A stretch of DNA of 64,000 nt from Pseudomonadota bacterium (GCA_027487515.1 JAIYDL010000010.1:43454-107453), one strand, 5' to 3'. Positions 50,736 to 59,803 are shown, numbered from the stretch's first letter. Made by a program: numbers and translations. The notes: a model not told the origin generated them from the letters alone.

Positions 50736-51602
50736 ATGAATAACCAATCTCTCTTTAGCATCGGTCCCCTCATGAAAGCGGCGAGGAAGTTTCGGAAACT
50801 CAACCAGGCGGATGTGGCCCAGGCGATCGGTTGCTCTCAGAGTGCTCTTTCGAAGATGGAGCACAACCTCTTGATCCCGTCGGCCCCGCAGTGGTTTCTT
50901 TTTTCTCGCTTCACATCCATCGCCCCGGAGTCCCTCGAAACGGGAATCATCGACCGGCACTCGAAGGTGAAGTTTAACAACGACCAGGTGTCCCTCGGAT
51001 TCAAGATCCCGAAGAAGTACCGGATCTACCGTGCCGAAAAAGTGCGGGAGATTTACCCCTTCCTCCAGTACCTCGAGAAAGTGCTGACACCTCCGATGCA
51101 TAAAGACTTCGTCCTTTCCACGGGCCTTGATCCCGAGTTCTACCTTGATTTTGACAACCTCATCAGCTTCCAGCTCTTCCTGGACACTGCGACCTATTTC
51201 CTCAAGCTTGGCCTCGGTCTTCCCGCCGAGATTAGAGAGATCGTGCGCCTCGGGCAGGACGAGATCTACTGGGACCACTTTGACATCGAATGGAGTAAGC
51301 TCGAGTCCGCGGAGGCGTTGCTGGAAGCCTTCGCTCGGGCGCAGGTTTTTTTCCAGTCAGACTTTCAGATCAAGGTCGAGAACCTAACGGGGAAAGTCAC
51401 CGTCAGCTACTACCCCGAGTATCACTTAAAGCAGATGGCAACCGAGGCCTCCCAGGAGCTCATCAGCTTCATCAATAGCTACCGGTTGGCGACTCTTGAG
51501 AATCTCGTTGAGAAGTTCTTAGGCCATCGTGTCCAGGTGAACCTCGTCGCAGAGGTCGCGGCGTCTCCGCTCGCGGCCCGCTTTGAAGTCCGCGCGGCCT
51601 AG
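50736..51602 (+). CDS. XRE-family regulator with C-terminal sensory-like domain
   Basis: 288 residues from ATG 50736; the frame is open far upstream but antisense to the oxygenase gene, so that extension is discarded. An N-terminal Cro/CI helix-turn-helix at about 10-60 (LMKAARKFRKLNQADVAQAIG and the recognition helix CSQSALSKMEHN) is followed by a roughly 180-residue domain starting YPFLQYLEKVLTPPMHKDFVLSTG. That domain recalls the DUF2378/H-NOX-associated type found in myxobacteria and relatives, at low confidence. Its genome context gives no clear target. Confidence 0.8.
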   Translation: MNNQSLFSIGPLMKAARKFRKLNQADVAQAIGCSQSALSKMEHNLLIPSAPQWFLFSRFTSIAPESLETGIIDRHSKVKFNNDQVSLGFKIPKKYRIYRAEKVREIYPFLQYLEKVLTPPMHKDFVLSTGLDPEFYLDFDNLISFQLFLDTATYFLKLGLGLPAEIREIVRLGQDEIYWDHFDIEWSKLESAEALLEAFARAQVFFQSDFQIKVENLTGKVTVSYYPEYHLKQMATEASQELISFINSYRLATLENLVEKFLGHRVQVNLVAEVAASPLAARFEVRAA

Positions 51603-51605
51603 GCG

Positions 51606-52976
51606 TCAGTTCTCGTGGGCGAGGACCTTCCGGCGTGGCCGGTAGTAGGTCCTCGGTGAGTAGTCGGAGAAATCCGAGATCTTCGACATGTAGATGCAGG
51701 CGTATTTCTCAATCTGGCCCGCGAGGCGGCTTGGCTCAATCCCGGCGCGCATCGTCTCTCCCCAGTAGGGGTTAAAGTGTTGGGAATGAGCACGGATGAG
51801 CTTTGCGATGCGCTTGTCGACCTTTTCGATCCTTTCGAAGTGCTCTTTGACTTTTTCTTTGACCGGTTTTTTCCCCTTCTCGATCTCCCGGTCAAACAGG
51901 GCATCGAGCTTTTTCTCTAGGAGGAGCTTCTCCGCCATGAGCCGATTGATTTCGGTCCCGACCGGCGCACTTTTCTCGACCGCCTCGATTTCTGTGATGA
52001 GCTCATCGATCACCAGCGCCGTTCGCCAGTTGCAGTTCTTTTTGATCTGGAGGACATCCCCGTAGATGTGGTCACCGAGGTAGAGGATTTGCTCACCCGA
52101 AAGGCCCGAGCTTCTCTGGAGGCTCTGCGCGTTTCCTCCCTGATAGATCCCGTCTTCAATGACTCCGTGGTGGTTCCGCATGAGCCCCGTCGCGGGGTCG
52201 ATCTGAAGGAGCGGGAGCTTGTCGGTGAAAAACTTCGGCTTACTCGCCGCCGTCACGACGAGATTGAAGAGCTCAGACCAGTTCTTGTGATCTTGGAGAA
52301 AAGGAGTGATGGCGTAGTCGAGGAGGAGCTTCGAGTACTCGAAGTCGGAGTTCGTGATCACCCAGAGTTTTTTTCCGTGTTTTTTGAAGCGCTCCAGCGC
52401 GAAGACCGCACCCGGGTCCTGGACGATGTACTTTTTGACGTTCTTCTTCACCTGGCCCTTGAGGGAACCGTCTCGGTGAGACGTGTCCAGGGCCTCGAGG
52501 AGATCGAGCTCGATGGTCTTGTAGTCTGGGAGATTGAGGCCGGGATTTTTGTCCTTGAGCTCCACCAGCTGCATGTAGAGCACACAGTAGGAAATTGAGA
52601 ACGTCGTATCAACGATGGCATACCGGTTGGAATCGTTCAAATCAATGACGAGGCCCTGGTAAATTTTCTGCTGGGTTTTAAAGTCCATCTCCGAGAGCCC
52701 GTGGTAGGCATGCTTAACCCGGGAGTAGGTGGAGAGCTTGAGCACGTTGCCGTGGGGCTTATCGATGACGAGGCCCCGGATGGCGAGCTTGAAGTTAATT
52801 TTGAGGGCACTCACTTCGGCGGGATACTTTTTCACCTCGACGAGCTTCTTTTGGATCTCTCGGTAGGTCATCTCCTCGAAGGCTTCAGAGTCGTAGCGGA
52901 CGAGGGTATAATCCATGTCGAAGCCGATCGCTGCGATCTGCTTCATGTTGAGCGTTCTATTAACGTAAATTCCCAT
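51606..52976 (-). CDS. HAD-IG family 5'-nucleotidase
   Basis: 456 residues, the usual length for this family (related to the eukaryotic cytosolic IMP/GMP nucleotidases). The HAD motif I is AAIGFDMDYTLVRYDS with D20 and D22; motif II is VITNSDFEYS; motif III/IV appears as LGDHIYGDVLQIKK. It would remove phosphate from purine nucleoside monophosphates. A long C-terminal coiled region follows (EKLLLEKKLDALFDREIEKG). Convergent with the XRE gene by three bases. Confidence 0.92.
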   Translation of the reverse strand: MGIYVNRTLNMKQIAAIGFDMDYTLVRYDSEAFEEMTYREIQKKLVEVKKYPAEVSALKINFKLAIRGLVIDKPHGNVLKLSTYSRVKHAYHGLSEMDFKTQQKIYQGLVIDLNDSNRYAIVDTTFSISYCVLYMQLVELKDKNPGLNLPDYKTIELDLLEALDTSHRDGSLKGQVKKNVKKYIVQDPGAVFALERFKKHGKKLWVITNSDFEYSKLLLDYAITPFLQDHKNWSELFNLVVTAASKPKFFTDKLPLLQIDPATGLMRNHHGVIEDGIYQGGNAQSLQRSSGLSGEQILYLGDHIYGDVLQIKKNCNWRTALVIDELITEIEAVEKSAPVGTEINRLMAEKLLLEKKLDALFDREIEKGKKPVKEKVKEHFERIEKVDKRIAKLIRAHSQHFNPYWGETMRAGIEPSRLAGQIEKYACIYMSKISDFSDYSPRTYYRPRRKVLAHEN

Positions 52977-53118
52977 GCTTATCCTTGATTGAGACGCCCT
53001 AAAATTGTCTCGCGTTCATGGTTTCACGTCAAATGGAGAGATTTTACACGAAGCATTGTTTTGGGCGAAGTCTTGGCCAGGAGAACGTTAAGATGGGGTG
53101 TTTTCTCTTGGAGTCGTC

Positions 53119-54564
53119 ATGTTTAAGTTCTCCCTTATTTCGGCCGCAGGTCTTCTCCTGGCACCCCTCATTTGGGGCCGGGTTATTTATGGGGAAGATC
53201 ACCGAGTTGAGGTAGCCCAGTCCAATCCTCTTCAGCAGAGAGTGGCCACTGCGGCCGCTACTCTTATTCATAAGAATGACCTCATCCCAGGTCCGGCAGG
53301 AACGGGCGAGTACACTACCACTCCCCGAACCCTCCGCGAGTGGCTTGAATCCCAGTTCGGCGATAAATCCCGTCGGAGGTTTCACGCCTCAGCGAAGCTC
53401 CTGGAGGCCACAAGGAACGGCGCGACCTTTTGTGAGGGCGAGCGTTTCGTGGATCAACCCAACCCTGGCATGTGCAGCGGATTCTTGATCGCACCAGATC
53501 TCCTTGTCACCGCCGGACACTGTGTGGAAGTGCCTGGGTTCTGTGAGGAGTTCCGCTGGGTTTTTGGGTTTGCGTCGGGGCCCCGGGGAGTGGCGCCGAT
53601 TCCCGAGCGAAACGTCTATGGGTGCAAGCGAGTCGTTTCGAACCTCCTCTCCATGCCCCTGGGCCTGGATTATGCGATCGTTCAGCTCGACCGTAGAGTT
53701 TCTGATCGCACCCCTGTGGCCGTTGCGGAAGACTCTCGACTTACCCTCGATGACCCGTTGTTTGTGGTGGGGTCACCCTCTGGTCTCCCCCTCAAGGTTG
53801 CTGGAGGAGCGACGGTTGTTAGGAACTCTCACCCGTTTTACTTCAGCGCCAACCTAGACACTTTTCAAGGAAACTCTGGATCTGGCGTCTATAATGCTCT
53901 GACCGGTGAGGCCGAGGGGATTCTCGTGCGAGGGGAGGAAGACTACACCTTGAACGCAGGCCGAAATTGCATCGAGGCCAAGCGCTGCGCTAACAATGGG
54001 TGCCGGGGTGAAGATGTGACTCGGCTCTCCGCAGTGCCAGAGATTGGTCTGCGGCGTGCCCTGATAGCGGCGGCCGAGGCTGGAGATGAGGCCACTTTGG
54101 AGAAACTTCTCCGGCCCAACTTCTGGATCGATTTCTATACTCAGGATGGGCAGAGTGCACTGCTGAAGGCCGTGCAGGCCGGCCAGTTGCGAAGTGTTGA
54201 GCTTCTCATTGCTCGGGGCGCTGATCTAAGCCTTCAGGATGCCGCAGGAAATTCAGTGTATCATCTTGTTCGGGAACCTCGGTTGGTGCCACACCTTAGT
54301 CCTGCTCGTGGGCTTCTTAATGAGCTCAATTCCCAGGGCCTTGCTCCGCTTCAGGGGGCTGCCAATCGCGGTGACCTGGGTCTAGCGAGGGCGTTGATCA
54401 CGGCCGGTGCCGATAAGAATATTCAGGACTCGAACGGAGAAACAATCCTCTTCGCTTTTGCTCGCAGCGGCGACTGGAGCTCAGTCAGTGATCTCATCGC
54501 CCTGGGTGTCGACCCGGGAATCCGGAACAAAAACTCTGAATCCGTCTTTGATCTTAAGAACTAG
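53119..54564 (+). CDS. Secreted V8-like serine protease fused to ankyrin repeats
   Basis: 481 residues from ATG 53119 (GGAG upstream). Signal peptide about 1-20; protease domain about 20-300 with H134 in LVTAGHC, D184 in LDYAIVQLD and S253 in FQGNSGSGVYN; then four or five ankyrin repeats at about 312-481 (ALLKAVQAGQLRSVELLIARGA, APLQGAANRGDLGLARALITAGA, ETILFAFARSGDWSSVSDLIALGV). The protease part is a paralogue of the one at 26072-27016, sharing the mature start VIYGxDxR and cysteine positions. The ankyrin domain may position the protease on a partner protein. Translocated as one chain, presumably into periplasm or prey. Confidence 0.93.
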   Translation: MFKFSLISAAGLLLAPLIWGRVIYGEDHRVEVAQSNPLQQRVATAAATLIHKNDLIPGPAGTGEYTTTPRTLREWLESQFGDKSRRRFHASAKLLEATRNGATFCEGERFVDQPNPGMCSGFLIAPDLLVTAGHCVEVPGFCEEFRWVFGFASGPRGVAPIPERNVYGCKRVVSNLLSMPLGLDYAIVQLDRRVSDRTPVAVAEDSRLTLDDPLFVVGSPSGLPLKVAGGATVVRNSHPFYFSANLDTFQGNSGSGVYNALTGEAEGILVRGEEDYTLNAGRNCIEAKRCANNGCRGEDVTRLSAVPEIGLRRALIAAAEAGDEATLEKLLRPNFWIDFYTQDGQSALLKAVQAGQLRSVELLIARGADLSLQDAAGNSVYHLVREPRLVPHLSPARGLLNELNSQGLAPLQGAANRGDLGLARALITAGADKNIQDSNGETILFAFARSGDWSSVSDLIALGVDPGIRNKNSESVFDLKN

Positions 54565-54623
54565 TGGTTGTTCTGAAGCCTCGTTTTGAATGCCAGCTGC
54601 ATTAATTTGATTGATGACTGTTG

Positions 54624-54667
54624 TCAGATGGTCGGAAGCCTGAAAATCTATTCAGGAGACCATCTGA
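54624..54667 (+). promoter_or_regulatory. Two-tier hairpin in the leader, adjoining the ribosome binding site
   Basis: TCAGATGGTC (54624-54633) pairs exactly with GACCATCTGA (54658-54667), and inside it CCTGAA pairs with TTCAGG around AATCTA. The outer stem ends three bases before AAGGAG of the next gene. No T-run follows, so it is not a terminator and could control translation. Confidence 0.6.
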
Positions 54668-54681
54668 ATAAGGAGTTCATC

Positions 54682-55002
54682 ATGAAATTGATCGCTGGAG
54701 TTTTCCTCCTCTTGGCTTCCCTTTCGACCGTCGCCGCGACCGTGAAAATCACTTCATTTAAGTACGTCCGTAACGCTGGAGATTCCGTGCATCCCCTGGC
54801 CGAGCTTTGTGGAACCGTCGAGGGGAGAACGTCGGCCCCGAGTTTCGTCAGAGTGCTCGTAGATAAGGCCAGGAATCCGGCCGTGTACAACACCGTCGCT
54901 GACATGGATGGTAGCTTTTGCGTCGCCGTGATCACCTACCGGGGGAGCGCAGAAGTGACCGTGTTCGGTGAAAATGCAGGGATCGAGGCCCTTGCTAAGT
55001 AA
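54682..55002 (+). CDS. Small secreted protein, 106 aa
   Basis: From the ATG at 54682, six bases after AAGGAG. Signal peptide about 1-18 (KLIAGVFLLLASLSTVAA). The mature part is small and beta-rich with two cysteines (AELCGTVEG, DGSFCVAVITYRGSAEVTVFGE). No family recognised. An earlier in-frame start at 54586 lies upstream of the hairpin and is less likely. The tRNA gene follows 60 bp downstream. Confidence 0.75.
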   Translation: MKLIAGVFLLLASLSTVAATVKITSFKYVRNAGDSVHPLAELCGTVEGRTSAPSFVRVLVDKARNPAVYNTVADMDGSFCVAVITYRGSAEVTVFGENAGIEALAK

Positions 55003-55009
55003 AAAGCGC

Positions 55010-55038
55010 TTGCCCAAGTTCCGCGTTTTTACTAAATT
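55010..55038 (+). promoter_or_regulatory. Probable promoter for tRNA-Ala
   Basis: TTGCCC and TAAATT with a 17-base spacer, about 25 bp before the tRNA gene. Confidence 0.45.
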
Positions 55039-55062
55039 AGTCTCAATTCTGATTATCGGTTT

Positions 55063-55138
<76 letters not shown>

Positions 55139-55167
55139 AATTTTAAAGAGAGTTCGCTGCCAACGAA

Positions 55168-55202
55168 CGAAAAAGGCCACCCGCAAGGGTGGCCTTTTTC
55201 GT
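55168..55202. terminator. Strong bidirectional terminator after tRNA-Ala
   Basis: AAAAAGGCCACCC-GCAA-GGGTGGCCTTTTT, usable in both directions; it ends the tRNA transcript and the convergent 55202-55840 gene. Confidence 0.93.
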
Positions 55203-55840
55203 TAGGGCTCTCCGCACTCGCATTTCTCTTTTATGAGGTGCCGCTTAACCTCATTCTGGGCCTTCTCTAGATGATCTGGGTCGCTGTTGCTGACTGACCA
55301 TTGATTGACGACACAGTTGTTCCAGCCCATTTCTAAGACGTAGCTCTTGGGATTCTCAGTAAGACCATTTTGTAGGCAGCGCTGAGGATCGATGTTGGTT
55401 CGGCAGCTTTCCTCTTTTAGAGTCTTAAAAAGAGCAGGCAGTTTTTTTTTATCTGTCAGCGTGTGGGCGATCGTTACGCATTTTTCATTGAGCTTCTTTC
55501 CCCGAAAATCTTTAGTAAGTTCCGAAGGATCATTCTTGGCAAGGAACCGGTCTTTGCTTCCCTTGACGTAATCTTTCAGTTCCATCTGCGCAAGGTAGTA
55601 GTCGCGGATCTTCTCCCACTTCGGATCCTTGGGGAGTGCGAGCTTTTGGAATTTTTCCTTGGCGTTAGCTTCCGCTGCGAGGGATGAAATCGTGAGTGCA
55701 TTTTTAACTTCAAGGGGAGAGTTCTTTTCCGCATCGACCATCGCTTTGCATTCGCAGAGTTCGGTCGAGTAGACAAGTGGGACAAGCTTCTCGGCGAACG
55801 CCTGGGTAGAAATCATCAAAAGAATCCATGTCCAGATCAT
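55202..55840 (-). CDS. Secreted cysteine-containing protein, 212 aa
   Basis: Signal peptide about 1-16 (IWTWILLMISTQAFA). Paired cysteines in TELCECKA near the start and EKCECGEP at the very end, plus CRTN, RCLQ and NNCV, suggest disulfides. The middle is Lys-rich and helical (FRGKKLNEKCVTIAHTLTDKKKLPALFKTLKEE). No family recognised. It ends on the terminator shared with tRNA-Ala. Confidence 0.7.
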   Translation of the reverse strand: MIWTWILLMISTQAFAEKLVPLVYSTELCECKAMVDAEKNSPLEVKNALTISSLAAEANAKEKFQKLALPKDPKWEKIRDYYLAQMELKDYVKGSKDRFLAKNDPSELTKDFRGKKLNEKCVTIAHTLTDKKKLPALFKTLKEESCRTNIDPQRCLQNGLTENPKSYVLEMGWNNCVVNQWSVSNSDPDHLEKAQNEVKRHLIKEKCECGEP

Positions 55841-56274
55841 ACGTGCCGTCCTTTGTATTAAAAATTCTCCTGGAATTTTGGCTTTTCATCCACATAAAAG
55901 TGTTTTGCCCTCTACCTCATTGCCAAGGTCAGTAGGTCCTGTTCGACTCTGACCGCACTCAACGACCGATAGGAGATTTTGTTAAAACTCAAAGGGTTTC
56001 TGTATCGGAACAGCTTGATGATGGGGTCAAATTACGGGAGTCCCAGGATGCTTGAAGGGGCGAAGAGCGACCGGAAAAGTCGGATTCTGTCTCAGTTTGT
56101 TCGATAATCTTGAGCAAAGGATTTCGTCCTCGTCCCCTAAGAACCGAGCTGATGGGGAGTCACAGCCAAGCCTCTGAGGGCCCTACGCGAGACCATTTTT
56201 GCAACAAGTTCTTCGCTAGCAGACCCTGGACCCATAGGTTGCCAGTGGCGCGGTAGGAGAGATAGAATTAATAA
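55841..56274. other. Stretch of about 430 bp without a supported gene
   Basis: I see no convincing gene, terminator, repeat or RNA. A short open frame exists on each strand (including 56137-56334 minus) but the translations do not resemble proteins. It may hold promoters, or the decayed 5' part of the gene at 56335. Confidence 0.4.
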
Positions 56275-56334
56275 AACTCTATTTGCAGCGGTCATTCTAT
56301 CAAAACACCAAAAGACCCACGACCTATTTTTCAT

Positions 56335-56901
56335 TTGGGTGCCACTACCGAGGCGTTAGTTCGGCAAGATCAGCGGATCTTCATCGTGGGACCGGATCGA
56401 ACGACCAACCTCCAACTGGCCTCAGCGGTTCTTAAGCTTTGTCCTCGGGATCGTTTGCATTTATTTGCTTGTCTCGACAATGACGACGAGCTCATTCGGC
56501 CTGATGGTTTTCCTCTTCCTTCCTTGGGTTGCCGTGCGGGCCTAGAGATCCACATGCTTTCTCAGGAATCCGATGCTCGTGGGGTTTTGCTTTCGTTTGC
56601 TCGGCGTGACTGTGACGCTATTTCGAGTACCGTCATAACCCGAGAGATTTTTCCGCTCATCCTTCACTTCGGCCTGACGGGCCTGGCCCAAGGGGCGATC
56701 TACACTTTTGAATGTGCCTCCGCAGAAACCGCTCTTCTGACGATCCAGGACTGGTGTAAGGACGAACGAGAAGCGTTTTCTTGTTGGGCAGGGTACACCC
56801 TAATCCTAGAAACTCGGCAGGGGACGATAACGCAGCAAGGCCGGTTTGTGGTCAGTGCATCGGACTCTCAGGGCCACTTTCAGTTCGTAGGAACGACATG
56901 A
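56335..56901 (+). CDS. Degenerate secretion-ATPase-like protein, possibly 5'-truncated
   Basis: 188 residues from TTG 56335; the frame is open back to 56275 without a normal start, and the extra codons read as protein, so the gene may have lost its 5' end. The pattern faintly follows the C-terminal ATPase domain of CpaF/VirB11/PilT proteins: RIFIVGPDRTTNLQLASAVL stands where the Walker A strand-loop-helix (GxxGSGKT) belongs, and LTGLAQGAIYTFECASAETALLTI where TGHxGxxxTIHAxSxxxAL sits. The Walker A lysine is absent, so it could not hydrolyse ATP normally. This assignment is an inference. The stop overlaps the next gene (ATGA). Confidence 0.45.
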   Translation: MGATTEALVRQDQRIFIVGPDRTTNLQLASAVLKLCPRDRLHLFACLDNDDELIRPDGFPLPSLGCRAGLEIHMLSQESDARGVLLSFARRDCDAISSTVITREIFPLILHFGLTGLAQGAIYTFECASAETALLTIQDWCKDEREAFSCWAGYTLILETRQGTITQQGRFVVSASDSQGHFQFVGTT

Positions 56902-57452
56902 GTAGAATGAAAAAGATCGAACACGAGCTGAAGCTTTTCTTTGAGCTCCTGGCAGCAGCGACGCAGAAGTTTGAGCACCATGTACGAGAGCAAAGTTCCT
57001 CGGTTGATCAAGCACCGCTCCTTGAAACAATCGCCGCTGCCAAGAGAATGTACACCTCTAGCGCAGGACTAGTGATCAAGGAGACGACTGAACTCACAGA
57101 TGGCTGCGTTGCCGAAATTCATCGCAGTGGCTGGTTGAATAAGGCCCAAGTTGACCAGGAAATTGTTTACTACTTTATGGGCCCACTCACGGGGAGCGAG
57201 GATTTTCAGAGGCTGTTGAGTTATTCTTCGAGTGGAGGGGTGTTTTTCACGTTGAACTCCATCGTGCCCCTCCCGTACGGGAAAGCAGGTGATCAATGGG
57301 AATTTCTGGCCCATAGCCGAGATGAGAACCATGATTTTTTTAGATTCAACATCGAAGCGATCTATAGCCTTGGCCGAAGGGAAGGGGATTCGGGGAGCGA
57401 GAGTGGTCAGCGACACAAGGAGATCATAGGCAAGAGACTTCCGGGAGGTTAG
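56898..57452 (+). CDS. Hypothetical protein, 184 aa
   Basis: Start at ATG 56898, overlapping the previous stop as ATGA; the frame is open upstream but only antisense-like. No signal peptide or membrane segment. The N-terminus (MKKIEHELKLFFELLAAATQKFEHHV) is a helix with coiled-coil-like spacing; the rest (YYFMGPLTGSEDFQRLLSYSSSGGVFFTLNS) fits no family I know. Coupling with the degenerate ATPase-like gene suggests a shared function. Confidence 0.6.
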   Translation: MSRMKKIEHELKLFFELLAAATQKFEHHVREQSSSVDQAPLLETIAAAKRMYTSSAGLVIKETTELTDGCVAEIHRSGWLNKAQVDQEIVYYFMGPLTGSEDFQRLLSYSSSGGVFFTLNSIVPLPYGKAGDQWEFLAHSRDENHDFFRFNIEAIYSLGRREGDSGSESGQRHKEIIGKRLPGG

Positions 57453-57537
57453 GTCCATGGCAGGCGTTAAAGATCAATTTGTCCCTAGGCAATAACTCTC
57501 AAACAGGAGTTTGGGCAATTCATGTTAAATTGAGAAT

Positions 57538-58125
57538 ATGAAAAAACCTGTTTTCGTCGCCATCGGCTTAAGCGTTTCAGTCTTTGTCGCCTTCATTTTC
57601 TTCTCGGGGAAAAAGGATTCAACAGAATTGGCCATAAATCCCAGAGACGGAAAAAGACCAACATTAGCTCAAACCCTACGACCGAAAGTGTTTGAAGCTC
57701 CAACGAGTGTTGACCAGTTGCCATCTTCCAGCGAGGAGCAGGGTTCTTCTTTGGGTCCGGATCGAGACCACCTTTTATGGAGAAAGGAAAGCGATGCGAT
57801 TGAAGAGGCCTGGAATGACGAAATCTATCTACACATCCAGTATGTCGATCGAGAACATGCCGATGAGCTTTATAGGGCCTACGCTAAGTCGAGAAGAGAT
57901 TACTTAAATATGAAAAACCCCCCTCTCTCTGATGCCCTTGATGATCTCTTGAAGCTCAACGGGCAATCCATCCCGAGCGACGATGAATTCCTGACTCCCG
58001 AGGTCCTTCATAACGAGTTCGTGACAAATCTGAAGTTAATCTTTCGGCAACACTACAGCCATATTGAGGAGCGACGAAAGGTATTCCTAGATGCCCAGGT
58101 CAGTGCCCAAGAGGGCGCACCTTGA
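57538..58125 (+). CDS. Membrane-anchored hypothetical protein, 195 aa
   Basis: One N-terminal membrane segment (VFVAIGLSVSVFVAFIFFSG), then a polar, proline- and serine-containing linker to about 75 and a helical acidic domain (EIYLHIQYVDREHADELYRAYAKSR). It resembles periplasmic anchored helical proteins; no family. No strong Shine-Dalgarno is visible. It is 85 bp downstream of the previous gene. Confidence 0.6.
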   Translation: MKKPVFVAIGLSVSVFVAFIFFSGKKDSTELAINPRDGKRPTLAQTLRPKVFEAPTSVDQLPSSSEEQGSSLGPDRDHLLWRKESDAIEEAWNDEIYLHIQYVDREHADELYRAYAKSRRDYLNMKNPPLSDALDDLLKLNGQSIPSDDEFLTPEVLHNEFVTNLKLIFRQHYSHIEERRKVFLDAQVSAQEGAP

Positions 58126-58208
58126 GCATGGCGAGTGGTCTGACTTCCAGGGAGGGCAAATCGATGAAGTTCTCGGCTTCCTCATCTTCGCCTTACTCTA
58201 CTCAGGTC

Positions 58209-59114
58209 CTACTTTTGGAGGCTTTTTTGAATGATCAAAATAAGATGCGGCATTAAGTTTCTCACCCTTTCGGATTCAGATCTCACCAGGGAGATGTTGA
58301 CGGGGGCCTTCAAGCTTATGCCTTGAGTTAGGGAGCGAAGCCGTGGGTCAGAATCAATGACGATCTCCGGTAAGAAGGCCCAGCCTGACGTCTTCTCTAG
58401 GAGCTTCACCGCAATCTCCGTGTCGTCATAAAAGAAGCGATTGTGTGGGATGAGCCCTAGGCCTGAAAGAGCTGGGTGAAGTTCCCAGAAATTCCCTCCC
58501 GCGGCCGTCCTAAATGCGATGGCCGGGTGAGCAGAGAGTTTTGCGATTCGATCCTTGACCTTATGCCTTAGGACAGAATGACCTCGTTTCACCGCGATCT
58601 GAAAATTGCCATTCCATAAAACACTTTCGAGGACTTTCTCCTTGTACGAGGATCTAAAAACCAAAGCACAGTCCAGAAGGCCTGACTGGACTTGAGTCAC
58701 AGCGGCCCCAGTGTCTAGAGAAGTCAGTTCGAAAGTAAGTCCAGGGTGAGAGGAGGAAAGTTCACACGCTGCGTGGACCAGATGCTCCTTCATCAAGAAG
58801 TGGGAGGCCCCGATCCGGAAGTGTCCGGAGGGCTTGGTTGGGGCCAGAGATAAGTTTTCTTTAAGATTTGCCGTCTCACTTAGGATTCTTTCGGCCAGGT
58901 TAAGAAGCCTTCTTCCTTCCTCTGTCAGTCTGATCCTTTGCTTCTCACGATAAAAGAGTGGCTGACCTAGTTCTTGTTCAAGAATTTTTATGGCGGAGCT
59001 GATCGCACTCGGCGTGACGTGGAGGGCCCTTGCCGCGAGCCCAACATGTTCTAGCTGAGCAGCTTTAGAAAAATACCTTAGTCTGTCGAGAGTAATGTTA
59101 TTAGGATAATCCAT
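58209..59114 (-). CDS. LysR-family transcriptional regulator
   Basis: 301 residues. N-terminal helix-turn-helix LDRLRYFSKAAQLEHVGLAARALHVTPSAISSAIKILEQELG, typical of LysR, followed by the two-lobed inducer-binding domain (FRIGASHFLMKEHLVHAACELSSSHPG and DTEIAVKLLEKTSGWAFLPE). The gene is divergent from the secreted protein at 59194, with 79 bp between them, the classic arrangement for a LysR regulator and its target. Effector unknown. Confidence 0.93.
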   Translation of the reverse strand: MDYPNNITLDRLRYFSKAAQLEHVGLAARALHVTPSAISSAIKILEQELGQPLFYREKQRIRLTEEGRRLLNLAERILSETANLKENLSLAPTKPSGHFRIGASHFLMKEHLVHAACELSSSHPGLTFELTSLDTGAAVTQVQSGLLDCALVFRSSYKEKVLESVLWNGNFQIAVKRGHSVLRHKVKDRIAKLSAHPAIAFRTAAGGNFWELHPALSGLGLIPHNRFFYDDTEIAVKLLEKTSGWAFLPEIVIDSDPRLRSLTQGISLKAPVNISLVRSESERVRNLMPHLILIIQKSLQK

Positions 59115-59193
59115 ATAACTATATGTAGATTATAAAAATATACAATACAAGTTGTGATGAATAAATTTCTCGCAACCTTCAAAGGAGATCGTT

Positions 59194-59682
59194 ATGAAAA
59201 TTATCCTCTTGTCTACTCTTCTTTCATCTCAGGTCGCGCTTGCGTGGAATGAAATCCACTGCAATCGAGACTCTATTACAGTAGTATTTACGAAGCGGTC
59301 TCGCTACTACTCCGACGTATCAATCAAGCTCACAGATCCTGAAATCATTGCCCTTGCGGGTGCGAGAGAGGTTGCGGGACATGCGTATGGAAGCTACAGA
59401 GACCCCGATATGCTTGATCACGCATTTTTCAGATTGAACTCCACGGTCACTGACGGTAGTGAGCTCCAGAAGATCATCTATCTTCGACTTGGTGCCCGGT
59501 CAGGGGCGAACTTAGTTCAGGGAACACTGAGTGTTTTCAGAGAAGGGAAGACAGAGTGCCTCCGCTATGAAGAGTATTGTTCTTGCTGCTACTATGGGGA
59601 CTGCTCACCGAAATGCCTTGATGAGAGAAGCATCCCTGCAGTAACGTTCCTAGAAAAGACTATGACCTGCGAAGTTTTCTAG
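59194..59682 (+). CDS. Secreted cysteine-rich hypothetical protein, 162 aa
   Basis: Signal peptide about 1-17 (IILLSTLLSSQVALA). The mature protein contains beta-rich stretches and a cysteine cluster near the C-terminus (CLRYEEYCSCCYYGDCSPKC), probably disulfide-bonded or metal-binding. AAAGGAG precedes the ATG. Divergent from the LysR gene, hence its likely target. No family recognised. Confidence 0.7.
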   Translation: MKIILLSTLLSSQVALAWNEIHCNRDSITVVFTKRSRYYSDVSIKLTDPEIIALAGAREVAGHAYGSYRDPDMLDHAFFRLNSTVTDGSELQKIIYLRLGARSGANLVQGTLSVFREGKTECLRYEEYCSCCYYGDCSPKCLDERSIPAVTFLEKTMTCEVF

Positions 59683-59803
59683 GATCTTGATGAGCGACTC
59701 TTTTCAGGTTCACTTGGAAGAGCGAAAACTGGGACGGGATTTTTTTCTTCCTGGCCGGAGCTTAGCGATTTTCACCGACCATAGATTTTTTCCAAGCTAA
59801 ACT

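Noticed and set aside
56137..56334. A 65-codon minus-strand open frame in the gap before 56335
   Set aside because: The translation has no protein-like features and no ribosome binding site was evident.
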